Part shown: positions 27,332 to 37,162 of the stretch, one piece after another
Layout: each line of letters starts with the position of its first letter
How positions within the stretch are numbered: position 1 is the first letter of the stretch
Origin: Bacteroidaceae bacterium
GTDB taxonomy: Bacteria; Bacteroidota; Bacteroidia; Bacteroidales; Barnesiellaceae_A
Direction of reading: 5' to 3'
DNA: 64,000 nucleotides
Assembly: GCA_017481745.1 (NCBI GenBank)
Contig: JAFUOV010000011.1
Coordinates: forward strand, 1-64,000
Position numbers and translations under genes: made by a program
The notes under the pieces: generated by a model
Database searches by the model: none
Told to the model about the DNA's origin: nothing
What the model saw: the letters and a program-made list of their open reading frames with translations, nothing else

Positions 27332-28609
27332 TTACAATTTATCCAAGTCGTTACCTATATCACGACGGTTGTACTTGCCTTCAAAGTTTATCAGTGCTGC
27401 CGATTGGTATGATGTTTCGAGAGCCTCTTTGCGGGTTGTTCCGTAAGAGGTAACAGCTATAACGCGACCGCCCGATGTTACTATATCACCCTCTTTCTCG
27501 GCTGTACCGGCATGGAATACCACACTGTTTTCTACCTTGTCAAGTCCGGTTATTACCTTTCCTTTTTCGTAGCTTCCGGGATAACCACCCGAAACGAGCA
27601 TTATTGTAACGGTAGCGCGAGAGTCTATATCGAGAGTGTGTTGTGCAAGTGTTTGTGTGGCTACACCCTCAAGCAAGTCTACAAGGTCCGATGCAATGCG
27701 AGGCATTACGGCCTCGGTCTCGGGGTCGCCCATACGCACATTGTATTCGATAACCATCGGCTCGCCTTCGACATTGATAAGACCCAAGAAGATAAAACCT
27801 TTATAGTCTAAATTCTCGGCTTTCAATCCCTCTATTGTGGGTATGATGATGCGTTGCTCAACCTTTTGCATAAAGGTTTCGTCGGCAAAAGGAACGGGCG
27901 AAACAGCTCCCATACCACCGGTGTTGAGTCCGGTATCACCCTCACCAATGCGTTTGTAGTCTTTGGCAACAGGAAGTATCTTGTAGCTGACACCGTCGGT
28001 GAGAACAAAAACCGAGCACTCAATACCCGACAAGAACTCTTCTATGACTACTGTTGCACCGGCTTCGCCAAACATACCGTCGAGCATGGCGCGCAATTCG
28101 CTTTTGGCTTCGTCGAGAGTGGGCAGTATAAGCACACCTTTGCCGGCTGCCAATCCGTCGGCTTTGAGTACATAGGGTGCTTTGAGTGTTTCAAGGAAGG
28201 CATAACCATCCTCAATGGTTGCCGCTGTAAAGCTGCGATAACGGGCTGTCGGTATATTGTGGCGCATCATAAAGGCTTTGGCAAAGTCTTTGCTGCCCTC
28301 GAGTTGTGCAGCAGCTTTCGACGGACCTATAACCGGGATGTGGCTCAAGGTGCTGTTGTTGCCAAAATAGTCGTAGATACCTTTTACAAGAGGATCTTCA
28401 GGACCTACTACCACCATGTCAATCTTGTTTTGCAACGCAAAATCGGCTATGGCATCGAAGTCGGTGGCTGATATTTTCACGTTTTCGCCATATTCTTTTG
28501 TGCCGGCATTACCCGGAGCAACAAATAATTTGTCGGTGCGAGGACTTTGTGCCAACTTCCACGCTATGGCACATTCGCGACCTCCTGAACCTAAAAGAAG
28601 TATATTCAT
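27332..28609 (-). CDS. purD: phosphoribosylamine-glycine ligase
   Basis: A 425-aa ATP-grasp enzyme of purine synthesis that joins phosphoribosylamine and glycine. The N-terminal [17 protein letters not shown], the ATP-grasp segments [13 protein letters not shown] (about 143) and [12 protein letters not shown], and the metal-binding [12 protein letters not shown] (about 292) are all present. Length matches the family. It lies 21 bases after the RNA methyltransferase gene in an apparent three-gene operon. Confidence 0.97.
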   Translation of the reverse strand: MNILLLGSGGRECAIAWKLAQSPRTDKLFVAPGNAGTKEYGENVKISATDFDAIADFALQNKIDMVVVGPEDPLVKGIYDYFGNNSTLSHIPVIGPSKAAAQLEGSKDFAKAFMMRHNIPTARYRSFTAATIEDGYAFLETLKAPYVLKADGLAAGKGVLILPTLDEAKSELRAMLDGMFGEAGATVVIEEFLSGIECSVFVLTDGVSYKILPVAKDYKRIGEGDTGLNTGGMGAVSPVPFADETFMQKVEQRIIIPTIEGLKAENLDYKGFIFLGLINVEGEPMVIEYNVRMGDPETEAVMPRIASDLVDLLEGVATQTLAQHTLDIDSRATVTIMLVSGGYPGSYEKGKVITGLDKVENSVVFHAGTAEKEGDIVTSGGRVIAVTSYGTTRKEALETSYQSAALINFEGKYNRRDIGNDLDKL

Positions 28610-28630
28610 ATTCCTATTGTTTGTAGTTGT

Positions 28631-30121
28631 TTATTGCTCTTTTTTACGTGCGCGAGTACGACTACCGGCTGTTGTTTTCTTGGCTGTGGGTATATCACCT
28701 GCCGGGGTTTGTCTTTTCTCATATGGCGTGTGTTTGGTGTTGTCGGTACGATTGTTCGACTCATTGCCATATTTGCCTTTGCGCTCAAATCTTTTCGTGT
28801 CGCTATTGCGGTCGAATGTTTTTCTATCTCGTCCAAACGATTTTTTTGCCTCGTTGTTCTCTCTATCGAAGTGTTCGCCACGTTTTGCAAAGGGTTTTCT
28901 ATCCTCTTTGCGGGGCTTATCTTTGCTACGCATGGGGCGAGGTTTGGGAGGTTCGGTTGCAGTGGCTCGTTTGTGAGCAGCGTATGTTCCTTCAAAAATC
29001 TCGTATTTGCGGAACTCGCACTCCAAAGCACCGTTCAGAGTAGGTATTTTGGCAGAAGGCTTCAGCCCTATTTTGTCAAAATGCTCTTGTTTGTAGCCCA
29101 ATACCCATGCTGTATAACCCTTAAATACGTGTTTCAGTCTGTTGCCAATAGCTTCATATAGAGCCTCCATGTCGCTCGAACCAATACGCTCGCCGTATGG
29201 TGGGTTGGTGATGAGTATACCCTTCTCGGCTGGGGCTGCTTCGTAGCTTTGAATGGGTTGGGTATTCAATTCGATATATTGCCCTACTCCGGCACTCTTG
29301 ATGTTTCGGGCCGCAATAGCTGTAGCCTTAACCGAAATGTCCGAGCCGTATATTTTGTGTTTAAACTCGCGCTCGTTGCTATCGTCGTTATAAATTTCTT
29401 CGAGCAAGTCGGCATCAAAATCAGCCCAACGTTCAAATGCAAAATGTTGGCGGAAAATGCCCGGATAGGTGTTTGTAGCTATGAGTGCTGCTTCGATGAG
29501 GAATGTTCCCGAGCCACACATGGGGTCAATCAAACTACATTCGCCACGCCATCCGGTAAGCATGATAAGTCCGGCAGCCAACACCTCATTGATGGGAGCT
29601 TCGGTTTGTGCTACTCGATAGCCACGCTTATGTAGCGACTCGCCCGAGCTGTCGAGCGAGAGGGTACAACTTGTGTTGTTTATGTGTAGATTGAATTGTA
29701 TGTCGGCATTGGTAAGGCGCACCGAGGGACGCTTGCCATATCGTTCGTTAAAGAAATCGACGATGGCATCTTTCATGCGGTAAGTAACAAATTTTGAGTG
29801 GCGAAACTCGTCGGAGAACACCACCGAGTCGATAGAGAATGTAGTAGATACCGACATCAACTGCTCCCAATCGTAGTTGCGCAATGTGTTGTAAACCTCG
29901 TCGGGGTTAGATGCCTCAAAGTGTAAGATGGGTTTAAGTATGCGCAAGGCAGTTCGACAAGCCAAGTTTGCCTTATACAGCAAGGCTTTATCACCTTGGA
30001 ACGAAACCATGCGACGTCCCTCAACTATATCGCTACCACCCAGTGCAGCAATCTCCTCTGCCAAGACTCCTTCAAGACCTTGAAAAGTCTTAGCTACAAT
30101 TTCAAATTTTTCGTTTTGCAC
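28631..30121 (-). CDS. THUMP-domain class I SAM-dependent rRNA methyltransferase (RlmL N-half/YpsC type)
   Basis: A 496-aa protein. Residues about 45-155 are a THUMP RNA-binding domain and 160-385 a methyltransferase with DPMCGSGTFLIEAAL (about 196) and the catalytic NPPYGERIG (about 312), the motif of N2-guanine methyltransferases. The relative in E. coli modifies 23S rRNA G2445. From about residue 395 a tail of 100 residues, rich in Lys, Arg and Glu, has no fold I can see and may bind RNA. It heads an operon with purD and has a strong promoter. Confidence 0.88.
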   Translation of the reverse strand: MQNEKFEIVAKTFQGLEGVLAEEIAALGGSDIVEGRRMVSFQGDKALLYKANLACRTALRILKPILHFEASNPDEVYNTLRNYDWEQLMSVSTTFSIDSVVFSDEFRHSKFVTYRMKDAIVDFFNERYGKRPSVRLTNADIQFNLHINNTSCTLSLDSSGESLHKRGYRVAQTEAPINEVLAAGLIMLTGWRGECSLIDPMCGSGTFLIEAALIATNTYPGIFRQHFAFERWADFDADLLEEIYNDDSNEREFKHKIYGSDISVKATAIAARNIKSAGVGQYIELNTQPIQSYEAAPAEKGILITNPPYGERIGSSDMEALYEAIGNRLKHVFKGYTAWVLGYKQEHFDKIGLKPSAKIPTLNGALECEFRKYEIFEGTYAAHKRATATEPPKPRPMRSKDKPRKEDRKPFAKRGEHFDRENNEAKKSFGRDRKTFDRNSDTKRFERKGKYGNESNNRTDNTKHTPYEKRQTPAGDIPTAKKTTAGSRTRARKKEQ

Positions 30122-30140
30122 GTGCTATAATTTTATGTTG

Positions 30141-30171
30141 CAAAGATAGTGCAAGCCGAGAGGAGAACAAA
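30141..30171 (-). promoter_or_regulatory. promoter of the methyltransferase-purD operon
   Basis: On the minus strand TTTG (30171-30168) and TATCTTTG (30148-30141), 19-base spacer. The expected start is about 16 bases before the ATG at 30121. Confidence 0.8.
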
Positions 30172-30203
30172 ATAAATTTATTTATTTTTATTCATCACAT
30201 TTG

Positions 30204-30983
30204 TTACTTCTTTTTGAAACTCAATGTTTCGCGGAGGTTGTTAAGGTGAAATTTCTTCATCTTGCGACGGCGGTTGTCCTTCTCTTTGTGTTGATTGTAG
30301 TGGTGTATAACGTCGTCATAGTCAAATCCCGATATTTCGGCATATTGTCGCAATACCGACTCCTTTTGTTCGGCAGTAGTATCGAGGCGACAGAATGCCT
30401 TGACACTCTCGCGGCATGTGAGAGGTCGGTGATAGAACTTAGCTCTGTTGAGGTCTATCAAGTAGAATGTAAAGCCACCATCGGCTTGTCTTTTGATGAG
30501 TATATTACCTACCGATAGGTCGAGAAAGTACAACCCCTTGCGATGAAACGAGTTGATATATTTGATACACTCGGTAATAATAAGTTGAGCATCTTGTGGA
30601 GGCTTGCGAAAGAGGTCGCCCAACGTGTGGTCGTAGGCTATCTGTTGTGAAATGTAGTAGCTGCGATTGATACCCCATAGGCTTTTCTCTACGATGTAGG
30701 CTATGGGTTGAGGGGTTGATATATTAAGTTCGAGCAGGCGTATTGCATTTCGATAGGAGCGTTCGGCCTTCGATTTGCGGCAGAAGCGATATATAAATTG
30801 GTTGATAGGAATGGGTATCTGAAAAGATTTTACATTCCACACCTCCCCTACTACATTTATTTTTTTGATGCAGTTGCGCACTTGGTATATCACATCGCCT
30901 TCGCTCTCAAATCGCGTAGGTATGCGTTCTATCTCGTTGCGCATGTGGTGGTATAACTGATGTATGTAGTAAGATGTTTTCAT
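30204..30983 (-). CDS. Kdo/WaaP-type lipopolysaccharide kinase family protein
   Basis: A 259-aa protein with a protein-kinase-like fold. NVKSFQIP supplies the ATP-site lysine, HRKGLYFLDLSVGNIL (about 146-161) is the catalytic loop with Asp and Asn, and YLIDLNRAKF holds the metal-binding Asp. Relatives phosphorylate Kdo or heptose in the lipid A-core region. The N-terminal LYHHMRNEIERIP and the basic C-terminal 40 residues are outside the kinase core. Substrate is inferred from family only. Confidence 0.8.
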   Translation of the reverse strand: MKTSYYIHQLYHHMRNEIERIPTRFESEGDVIYQVRNCIKKINVVGEVWNVKSFQIPIPINQFIYRFCRKSKAERSYRNAIRLLELNISTPQPIAYIVEKSLWGINRSYYISQQIAYDHTLGDLFRKPPQDAQLIITECIKYINSFHRKGLYFLDLSVGNILIKRQADGGFTFYLIDLNRAKFYHRPLTCRESVKAFCRLDTTAEQKESVLRQYAEISGFDYDDVIHHYNQHKEKDNRRRKMKKFHLNNLRETLSFKKK

Positions 30984-31014
30984 TTTATATATACCGGCTG
31001 AATCTTAAGCATTG

Positions 31015-31046
31015 CAAAATTAAAGTTTTTATGCTCGTCTTGCAAA
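31015..31046 (-). promoter_or_regulatory. promoter of the Kdo-kinase-like gene
   Basis: On the minus strand TTTG (31046-31043) and TAATTTTG (31022-31015), exactly 20 bases apart. Leader about 28 bases. Confidence 0.8.
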
Positions 31047-31139
31047 AATAACAATCCTATTTAACCTAAAAAGCTGTTTTTAATGTGAAATAATCATAGA
31101 TTTCGCCACCAAGCCGCACCAACGTAAGTTATTTATCGT

Positions 31140-31147
31140 TACCTTTG
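31140..31147 (+). promoter_or_regulatory. candidate -7 box for nadB
   Basis: TACCTTTG followed by CC. The -33 region lacks a clear TTG. It would give an approximately 75-base leader before the GTG start. Confidence 0.5.
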
Positions 31148-31226
31148 CCGTTGTACAACCGCTATGTCGCTATGAGGAGTGATATAATCGTGTTGAAACT
31201 TTTATGATAAGTAAACTGTAACTGAA

Positions 31227-32795
31227 GTGAAAAAGTACGACTTTTTGGTTATTGGTTCGGGCATTGCCGGTATGAGTTTTGCCCTGAAAGTAGCTCACCG
31301 AGGCTCGGTGGCTCTGATATGTAAAAGTGAACTTGCCGATGCTAATACCTATTTTGCCCAAGGAGGTGTTGCCTCGGTAACCAATATTCCGGTAGATAAC
31401 TTTGAGAAGCACATCGAGGATACGATGATTGCAGGCGACTATTTGAGCGACCCTGCCGCCGTCGAAAAGGTGGTGCGTGAAGCTCCGTCGCAGATACAGG
31501 AACTTATAAAATGGGGTGTCGATTTCGATAAGAACGAAAAAGGTGAGTTCGACTTGCACCGCGAGGGAGGACACTCGGAGTTTCGTATTCTTCACCACAA
31601 AGACAATACCGGTGCCGAAATTCAAGAAAGCCTTATAAAAGCCGTCAAGAAACATCCCAATATTACGGTATATGAGCATCATTTTGCTATTGAGATTATC
31701 ACACAACACCATTTAGGTGTTACAGTTACCCGCCAAACACCCGATATAGAGTGCTATGGTGCATATATTCTCAATCCGGCTACGGGGTGTGTAGATACGT
31801 TCTTGTCGCGAGTTACGGTGATGGCTACCGGCGGTGTGGGTGCTGTGTATCAAACTACAACCAACCCCATGGTGGCTACCGGTGATGGTGTTGCAATGGT
31901 GTATCGTGCCAAGGGTACGGTGAAGGATATGGAGTTTGTGCAATTTCACCCCACAGCATTGTATCATCCCGGCGACCGTCCCAATTTCCTCATAACCGAG
32001 GCTATGCGTGGTTATGGTGCGGTGTTGCGCACACGCGACGGTAAAGAGTTTATGCACAAATACGACGAGCGATTGTCGTTGGCACCTCGTGATATTGTAG
32101 CTCGTGCCATAGATAATGAGATGAAAAATCGAGGCGACGAATATGTATACCTCGATGTTACTCACAAAGACCCCGAGGAGACTCGCACTCACTTTCCCAA
32201 TATTTATGAGAAATGCTTGAGTGTAGGTATAGATATCACTCGCGATTATATTCCTGTGGCTCCGGCTGCACATTATCTGTGTGGTGGTATTCTTGTAGAT
32301 CTTGATGCTCGCTCGTCGATCAATCGCCTGTATGCGGTGGGTGAGTGTGCTTGTACCGGATTGCATGGCGGCAACCGCTTGGCTTCAAACTCGCTTATCG
32401 AAGCTGTTGTTTATGCCGATGCTGCTGCCCGCCACTCGTTGGCTCACCTTGACGAATATGATTTCCATGCCGATATACCCGAGTGGAACGACGAGGGTAC
32501 AGTGCCTACCGAGGAGATGGTATTGATAACTCAAAGTGTGAAAGAGGTGTGCCAAATATTGAGTACATACGTAGGTATTGTGCGTTCCGACTTGCGCCTG
32601 AAACGTGCATGGGATCGTCTGGATATTCTCTATGAAGAGACCGAAAGCCTCTTTAAACGTAGTAAAGCCTCGAAAGAGATATGCGAGTTGCGTAACATGA
32701 TAAATACCGGTTATCTCATTATGCGACAAGCTATCGAGCGCAAAGAGAGTAGGGGGTTGCACTACAACATCGATCACATGAAGAAAAACAAATAG
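31227..32795 (+). CDS. nadB: L-aspartate oxidase
   Basis: A 522-aa FAD enzyme that oxidises L-aspartate to iminoaspartate, the first step of NAD synthesis. The start is a GTG, giving MKKYDFLVIGSGIAG; no ATG lies close enough to keep the FAD motif. FAQGGVAS, HREGGHSEFRILHHKD (about 111-126), EFVQFHPTAL and PAAHYLCGGI are typical. Under anaerobic conditions fumarate can be the electron acceptor, which fits the frd genes nearby. Terminator follows. Partner nadA is at 18 kb. Confidence 0.95.
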   Translation: MKKYDFLVIGSGIAGMSFALKVAHRGSVALICKSELADANTYFAQGGVASVTNIPVDNFEKHIEDTMIAGDYLSDPAAVEKVVREAPSQIQELIKWGVDFDKNEKGEFDLHREGGHSEFRILHHKDNTGAEIQESLIKAVKKHPNITVYEHHFAIEIITQHHLGVTVTRQTPDIECYGAYILNPATGCVDTFLSRVTVMATGGVGAVYQTTTNPMVATGDGVAMVYRAKGTVKDMEFVQFHPTALYHPGDRPNFLITEAMRGYGAVLRTRDGKEFMHKYDERLSLAPRDIVARAIDNEMKNRGDEYVYLDVTHKDPEETRTHFPNIYEKCLSVGIDITRDYIPVAPAAHYLCGGILVDLDARSSINRLYAVGECACTGLHGGNRLASNSLIEAVVYADAAARHSLAHLDEYDFHADIPEWNDEGTVPTEEMVLITQSVKEVCQILSTYVGIVRSDLRLKRAWDRLDILYEETESLFKRSKASKEICELRNMINTGYLIMRQAIERKESRGLHYNIDHMKKNK

Positions 32796-32814
32796 ATTTG
32801 TAACTATATCATTG

Positions 32815-32850
32815 CGGTAGGTGCGCCATCATGACACACCCACCGTTTTT
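32815..32850 (+). terminator. terminator after nadB
   Basis: CGGTAGGTG (32815-32823) pairs with CACCCACCG (32837-32845) with one mismatch, then five Ts. The next gene begins 20 bases later. Confidence 0.75.
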
Positions 32851-32870
32851 ATTATATAATACTTGTATTT

Positions 32871-34367
32871 ATGGCAAAGATAAAAGTTCCTAATACCTAC
32901 GTTATAATATTCACCGTATTGGTGATATGTGCCGTTGCAACATGGATTGTACCCGGCGGAAATGCACAGACCTGGCAGATTTTTTCGGCACTCTATGAAG
33001 GCTTCAGCCGTCAAGCGGGCATCATTGCCTTTGTGCTGATTATTGGTGGTGCCTTCTGGGTAATCAATAGTACCAAGGCTGTAGATGATGGTATCATGAA
33101 GTTTATTGAAAAGGCGCGAACACTCGAGCGTTTCAAGCCCGTAAAGCGTATGGGTATTGGCAATATTGTGATAGTCCTTATTATGCTGTTGTTTGGCTTG
33201 TTTGGAGCCGTATTTGGCATGAGTGAAGAGACTATTGCCTTCGTGGCAGTTGTAATACCCTTGGCTCGCTCGCTGGGATATGACGACTTTGTGGGTGTGT
33301 GCATGGTGTATGTTGCTGCGCACGTTGGTTTTGCCGGTGCTATGCTCAATCCCTTTACAATAGGTATTGCGCAAGATATGTCGCAGTTGCCACTCTTCTC
33401 GGGTATAGAGTATCGTGTTTTCTGTTGGGTGGTACTCATGACAATAGCAATAGCTTTTGTGTTGTGGTATGCGCGAAAAGTAAAGAGAGAGCCCATAGCC
33501 GTTGATGACCAACAACCGGTAGGAGAGGTTATGCCTATGCAGAAGAGTGGAGTGGGGGCTTGGTTGTCCTTTGCTGCTATCACCCTATCGTTGTTGCTTT
33601 TCTCGTGGTTTTATGCTGCCGATTGTGTGATAAAAATAGGTCAAAGTCAGTATGCGACACCTTGGTTGCTGTGGGTAGCTACCGGCTTGTTTGTTGTGGT
33701 ATCGCTTGTTTCGTTGCGTGCCTCAAGGCGTATGTTTATACTCAATCTTCTGCTCTTTACCATCCTATTTCTTGTGGTAGGAGCTATGGGTTATGGCTGG
33801 TATCTGCCCGAGATATGTGCCCTGTTTATGGCGTTGGCTTTGGCTGCCGGTATTTCGGCAGGTTACTCGCCCGACGATATTGCCAAAGAGTTTATTGCCG
33901 GAGCAAAAGATATCTTCTCGGCAGCGCTTATCATTGGTTTTGCAGCCGGTATTATTGTAATACTTGAGGACGGAAATGTGATAGACACCATGCTGTCGTC
34001 TATGGCATCGGCATTGGCAGATAGTGGAAGAGAAGTAGCCCTTGCTACGATGTATGGTATACAGACGTTTATCAACCTGTTCATCCCATCGGCATCTGCC
34101 AAGGCTGCTGTAACGATGCCTATCATGGCTCCCTTCTCCGATATGATAGGGGTTTCGCGCCAAGCTACTGTGCTTGCGTTTCAGTTTGGCGATGGTTTCA
34201 CCAATATGATTACACCCTGTTCGGGCGTGCTGATGGCTGTGCTTTCGGTGGCAAAAATTTCTTACGAAAATTGGGTAAAATGGATATGGAAGTTTATCGT
34301 TACCCTCATTGTTATAGGTTTCTTGTTGCTTCTTCCTACGCTATATTTCTCACTGCCGGGTTTCTGA
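32871..34367 (+). CDS. YfcC/DcuC-family membrane transporter
   Basis: A 498-aa transporter with about twelve helices. The N-terminal KVPNTYVIIFTVLVICA with TWIVPGG, the re-entrant region GMSEETIAF (about 110) and C-terminal FIPSASAKAAVTMPIMAP plus DGFTNMITPCSGVLMA are hallmarks of the anaerobic C4-dicarboxylate/short-peptide carrier superfamily. Substrate could be an amino acid, peptide or dicarboxylate; arginine/ornithine and p-aminobenzoyl-glutamate relatives exist, so none is assigned. It lies behind the nadB terminator. Confidence 0.85.
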   Translation: MAKIKVPNTYVIIFTVLVICAVATWIVPGGNAQTWQIFSALYEGFSRQAGIIAFVLIIGGAFWVINSTKAVDDGIMKFIEKARTLERFKPVKRMGIGNIVIVLIMLLFGLFGAVFGMSEETIAFVAVVIPLARSLGYDDFVGVCMVYVAAHVGFAGAMLNPFTIGIAQDMSQLPLFSGIEYRVFCWVVLMTIAIAFVLWYARKVKREPIAVDDQQPVGEVMPMQKSGVGAWLSFAAITLSLLLFSWFYAADCVIKIGQSQYATPWLLWVATGLFVVVSLVSLRASRRMFILNLLLFTILFLVVGAMGYGWYLPEICALFMALALAAGISAGYSPDDIAKEFIAGAKDIFSAALIIGFAAGIIVILEDGNVIDTMLSSMASALADSGREVALATMYGIQTFINLFIPSASAKAAVTMPIMAPFSDMIGVSRQATVLAFQFGDGFTNMITPCSGVLMAVLSVAKISYENWVKWIWKFIVTLIVIGFLLLLPTLYFSLPGF

Positions 34368-34393
34368 TGGTGTAGTATGTGTTGTTATTTTCC

Positions 34394-35098
34394 TTATCTA
34401 CCCATGTAGTGCTTGCGTTGCATGGGGGAGAACCTCTCTATGGCATATCGTAACAGTGTGCGGGGTAGGGTGGTGTGGTGTGTGTCGAGGAAGTCGGTAA
34501 GATGCTTTTCGTCGCGTTTTCCTACTTCGCGCAGCAGCCAGCCTACGGCTTTCTGTATAAGGTCGTGTGGGTGATAGCAGAGTTTTCGGGCAATGGCTAT
34601 TGTGTCGTCATATTCGCCATGGCGCACAAAGCACATTGTTGCGACGATAGCCATACGTTGTTCCCAAAGAAGTGTGCTTTCTGCCCAATGATACAACAGC
34701 TCGCGGTCGCGATGTAGCAGATGTTCACCTATAATGTTATAAACAGAGAGATCTACCAGATCCCAATTATTGATGTAGCGAGTGTTCTTTATGTAAATAT
34801 CGACAATCTCTTGCCGGCGCGAGTCGGTTGTCTTTTTAGATTTATATTGTTCGACCATACATATCAGTGCCGACAGTCGCACCTCGTGAATTTCGCAGTG
34901 AAGCAACTCGACAAGTTCGGTGGGAGAGAGGTGCAAAAATTTTTTCGTGATAGCGCGATTGACAGGAACGGTAACACCTATAAAAATATCACCCTCGCCA
35001 TAGCTACCTTTTGAAGTTTTGAAAAATCGCATCAGCTCTTGAGCTTTTCTCTCGTTGCCGGTTGCGATGAGTTCTTCTTTTAATTTTTCTGCACTCAT
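34394..35098 (-). CDS. DNA alkylation repair protein (AlkC/AlkD HEAT-repeat family)
   Basis: A 234-aa all-helical protein of the AlkD family, HEAT-repeat DNA glycosylases for N3- and N7-alkylpurines. FFKTSKGSYGEGDIFIGV near residue 25 is the family N-terminal signature, and SALICMVEQY, NNWDLVDLSVYNIIG (about 117) and KAVGWLLREVGKRD (about 186) are typical; the WD and R residues of the DNA-binding site are seen there. The ATG at 35098 begins SAEKLKEEL; an upstream in-frame start is unlikely. It converges with the transporter gene. Confidence 0.9.
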   Translation of the reverse strand: MSAEKLKEELIATGNERKAQELMRFFKTSKGSYGEGDIFIGVTVPVNRAITKKFLHLSPTELVELLHCEIHEVRLSALICMVEQYKSKKTTDSRRQEIVDIYIKNTRYINNWDLVDLSVYNIIGEHLLHRDRELLYHWAESTLLWEQRMAIVATMCFVRHGEYDDTIAIARKLCYHPHDLIQKAVGWLLREVGKRDEKHLTDFLDTHHTTLPRTLLRYAIERFSPMQRKHYMGR

Positions 35099-35330
35099 AG
35101 TTTGTTTCTGTTTCTTGAGCGAAGTTAAGTCAAAAACGAGTAGGAACACCCTTTTTCGCGCCTATTTTTTCGACCAATCTACCGAAAAAGAAAAAATATC
35201 CAATTCTCACGAGGGTTTTTTATGTCTTAATTTGTTGTCAAACAGTGGTTTGTTGCTTGTTTTTGCTCTTTTGTTTAACAGCCGTAAAAAAAATAAAGTT
35301 TGAACAAATGTTAAAAAAATAACACTCAAA

Positions 35331-35338
35331 TAGTTTTG
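35331..35338 (+). promoter_or_regulatory. candidate -7 box for the nucleoside-recognition gene
   Basis: TAGTTTTG followed by CA. The -33 element is unclear. Leader would be about 75 bases. Confidence 0.45.
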
Positions 35339-35418
35339 CAGATGATAGTCGTGCAGTTAGCGATAAAATTTTTAATTTTGGTGTTGGAAATAGAAAATTA
35401 AAAAAAAGAACCACGATC

Positions 35419-36648
35419 ATGGTACTTAATTATATTTGGATTGCATTTTTTGTTATAGCTTTTGTCGTTGCATTGTGTCAGACAATTTTTGCAGGTAACC
35501 TCACAATATGGTCGGATATCATGAACGCATCGTTTGCTTCTGCCAAGAGTGCGTTTGATATTTCGTTGGGACTTACCGGTGTGCTTACATTGTGGTTGGG
35601 ACTGATGAAGGTTGGCGAAAATGGCGGTCTCATCGCTATTTTTTCGCGTGCTATGACTCCACTTTTCTCTCGATTGTTTCCCGGCATACCCAAGGGGCAT
35701 CCGGCGTTGGGGTCGATGTTTATGAATATTTCTGCCAATATGTTGGGTCTTGATAATGCTGCAACTCCGCTGGGATTGAAGGCTATGAAGGAGATGCAGG
35801 AACTCAATACTAAAAAGGATACTGCCACCGATGCTATGATAATGTTTTTGGTTCTCAACGCTTCGGGTTTGACATTGGTACCCATTGGTGTTATGACCTA
35901 TCGGGCGCAGATGGGTGCTGCCAATCCCTCCGATATATTTATTCCTATACTTATAGCTACATTTATTGCTACCTTTGTTGGCTTGTTCGCTTTGTGCCTG
36001 AAACAGCGTATAAAGATTGATAAAGTGCTTGTTTCGTGGGCTTTAGGAATTGTAGCTGTGATAGGTGGTATCATGTATTTCTTCTCTCAACTGCCTCAAG
36101 AGAAGATGCAACTCTACTCGACGTTTGCTGCCAATGCTTTGCTATTTACGATCATAGTGTCGTTTATAGGTGTTGGTCTATACAAGCGTATAAATGTCTA
36201 TGAAAGCTTTATTGAGGGCGCGAAAGAGGGCTTTAAAACCGCAGTGATGATTATTCCCTATTTAGTTGCCATACTTGTAGGTATAGCAGTATTTCGTGCA
36301 TCGGGAGCTATGGATTATGTAGTAGACGGAGTGCGTTGGTTGGTGGCATCGTGTGGGTTGGATACATCGTTTGTTGAGGCATTGCCCACCGCGCTGATGA
36401 AACCGTTGAGTGGTAGTGGTTCGCGTGGCATGATGGTAGATTGTATGGCAACCTACGGTGTCGACTCTTTTGTTGCGCGAGTGGCTGCAACCGTTCAAGG
36501 TTCTACCGACACAACTTTCTATATATTGGCTGTTTACTTTGGTAGTGTGGGTATTAAAAATACACGCTATGCCGTAGGATACGCTCTTTTGGCCGACGTT
36601 ATTGGAGCAATATCGGGTATTTTGGTGGCATATTTTTTCTTTGGATGA
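35419..36648 (+). CDS. nucleoside-recognition domain membrane protein (SpmA-SpmB fusion)
   Basis: A 409-aa membrane protein with two nucleoside-recognition (Gate) domains, which in Bacillus are separate spore maturation proteins SpmA and SpmB. The first half has SAFDISLGLTGVLTLWLGLMK and NMLGLDNAATPLGLKAM (about 108-124), the second GAKEGFKTAVMIIPYLVAILVG and LSGSGSRGMMVD (about 333). This organism does not sporulate, so the role is not sporulation; transport of a small molecule is possible but unproven. Confidence 0.85.
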   Translation: MVLNYIWIAFFVIAFVVALCQTIFAGNLTIWSDIMNASFASAKSAFDISLGLTGVLTLWLGLMKVGENGGLIAIFSRAMTPLFSRLFPGIPKGHPALGSMFMNISANMLGLDNAATPLGLKAMKEMQELNTKKDTATDAMIMFLVLNASGLTLVPIGVMTYRAQMGAANPSDIFIPILIATFIATFVGLFALCLKQRIKIDKVLVSWALGIVAVIGGIMYFFSQLPQEKMQLYSTFAANALLFTIIVSFIGVGLYKRINVYESFIEGAKEGFKTAVMIIPYLVAILVGIAVFRASGAMDYVVDGVRWLVASCGLDTSFVEALPTALMKPLSGSGSRGMMVDCMATYGVDSFVARVAATVQGSTDTTFYILAVYFGSVGIKNTRYAVGYALLADVIGAISGILVAYFFFG

Positions 36649-36670
36649 TACGCTTTTAAAAGAAACTATG

Positions 36671-36678
36671 TACCTTTG
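36671..36678 (+). promoter_or_regulatory. candidate -7 box for ybeY
   Basis: TACCTTTG followed by CA, 27 bases before the ybeY ATG. The -33 region is weak. Confidence 0.45.
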
Positions 36679-36705
36679 CAACCTACTAAATAACCTGTTT
36701 GAAAT

Positions 36706-37128
36706 ATGCCAATAACGTATAATACCGAGAATGTTTCTTTCCCCGAAATAGACCGCGTAGCTGTATCGCATTGGATAGAGCAAGTCGCTGCTAAATATGG
36801 CAAAAAATGCGGTGAAATCGGCTATGTGTTCTGTGACGATGCGCGTATATTGGAGGTTAATAGAGCCTTCTTGCAACACGATTATTATACCGATATAATC
36901 ACTTTCGACTACTGTTTTGGCTCAACTATTTCGGGCGATATTTTCATCAGTGTCGATACGGTGCGCTCTAATGCCGAGCTGTTGAGTGTTCCTTACGATA
37001 CCGAGTTGCATCGTGTCATCATACATGGTATATTGCATTTGTGTGGCATTGATGATAAAGCACCCGGTGAGCGCGAAATTATGGAACGTTGTGAAAATGA
37101 GGCGTTAACAATGCGTGTTGCACAATGA
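36706..37128 (+). CDS. ybeY: endoribonuclease YbeY
   Basis: A 140-aa metal-dependent RNase involved in 16S rRNA 3'-end maturation and ribosome quality control. The zinc motif is HGILHLCGIDDK (about 109-120); the two first histidines are present, but the third position, His in most bacteria (HGxLHLxGyDH), is Asp here. TDIITFDY and SGDIFISVDTV are the usual strands. The same change is known to me from other Bacteroidetes and need not mean loss of activity. Confidence 0.92.
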   Translation: MPITYNTENVSFPEIDRVAVSHWIEQVAAKYGKKCGEIGYVFCDDARILEVNRAFLQHDYYTDIITFDYCFGSTISGDIFISVDTVRSNAELLSVPYDTELHRVIIHGILHLCGIDDKAPGEREIMERCENEALTMRVAQ

Positions 37129-37162
37129 TAACCCTCGCGTTAAGAAACGTTTTAAACTTCGG

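Noticed and set aside
28416..29161. Open frames on the plus strand opposite the methyltransferase tail and purD start
   Set aside because: The low-complexity Lys/Arg/Glu tail gives a Phe/Leu/Cys-rich reverse translation; no start signal or conserved motif.
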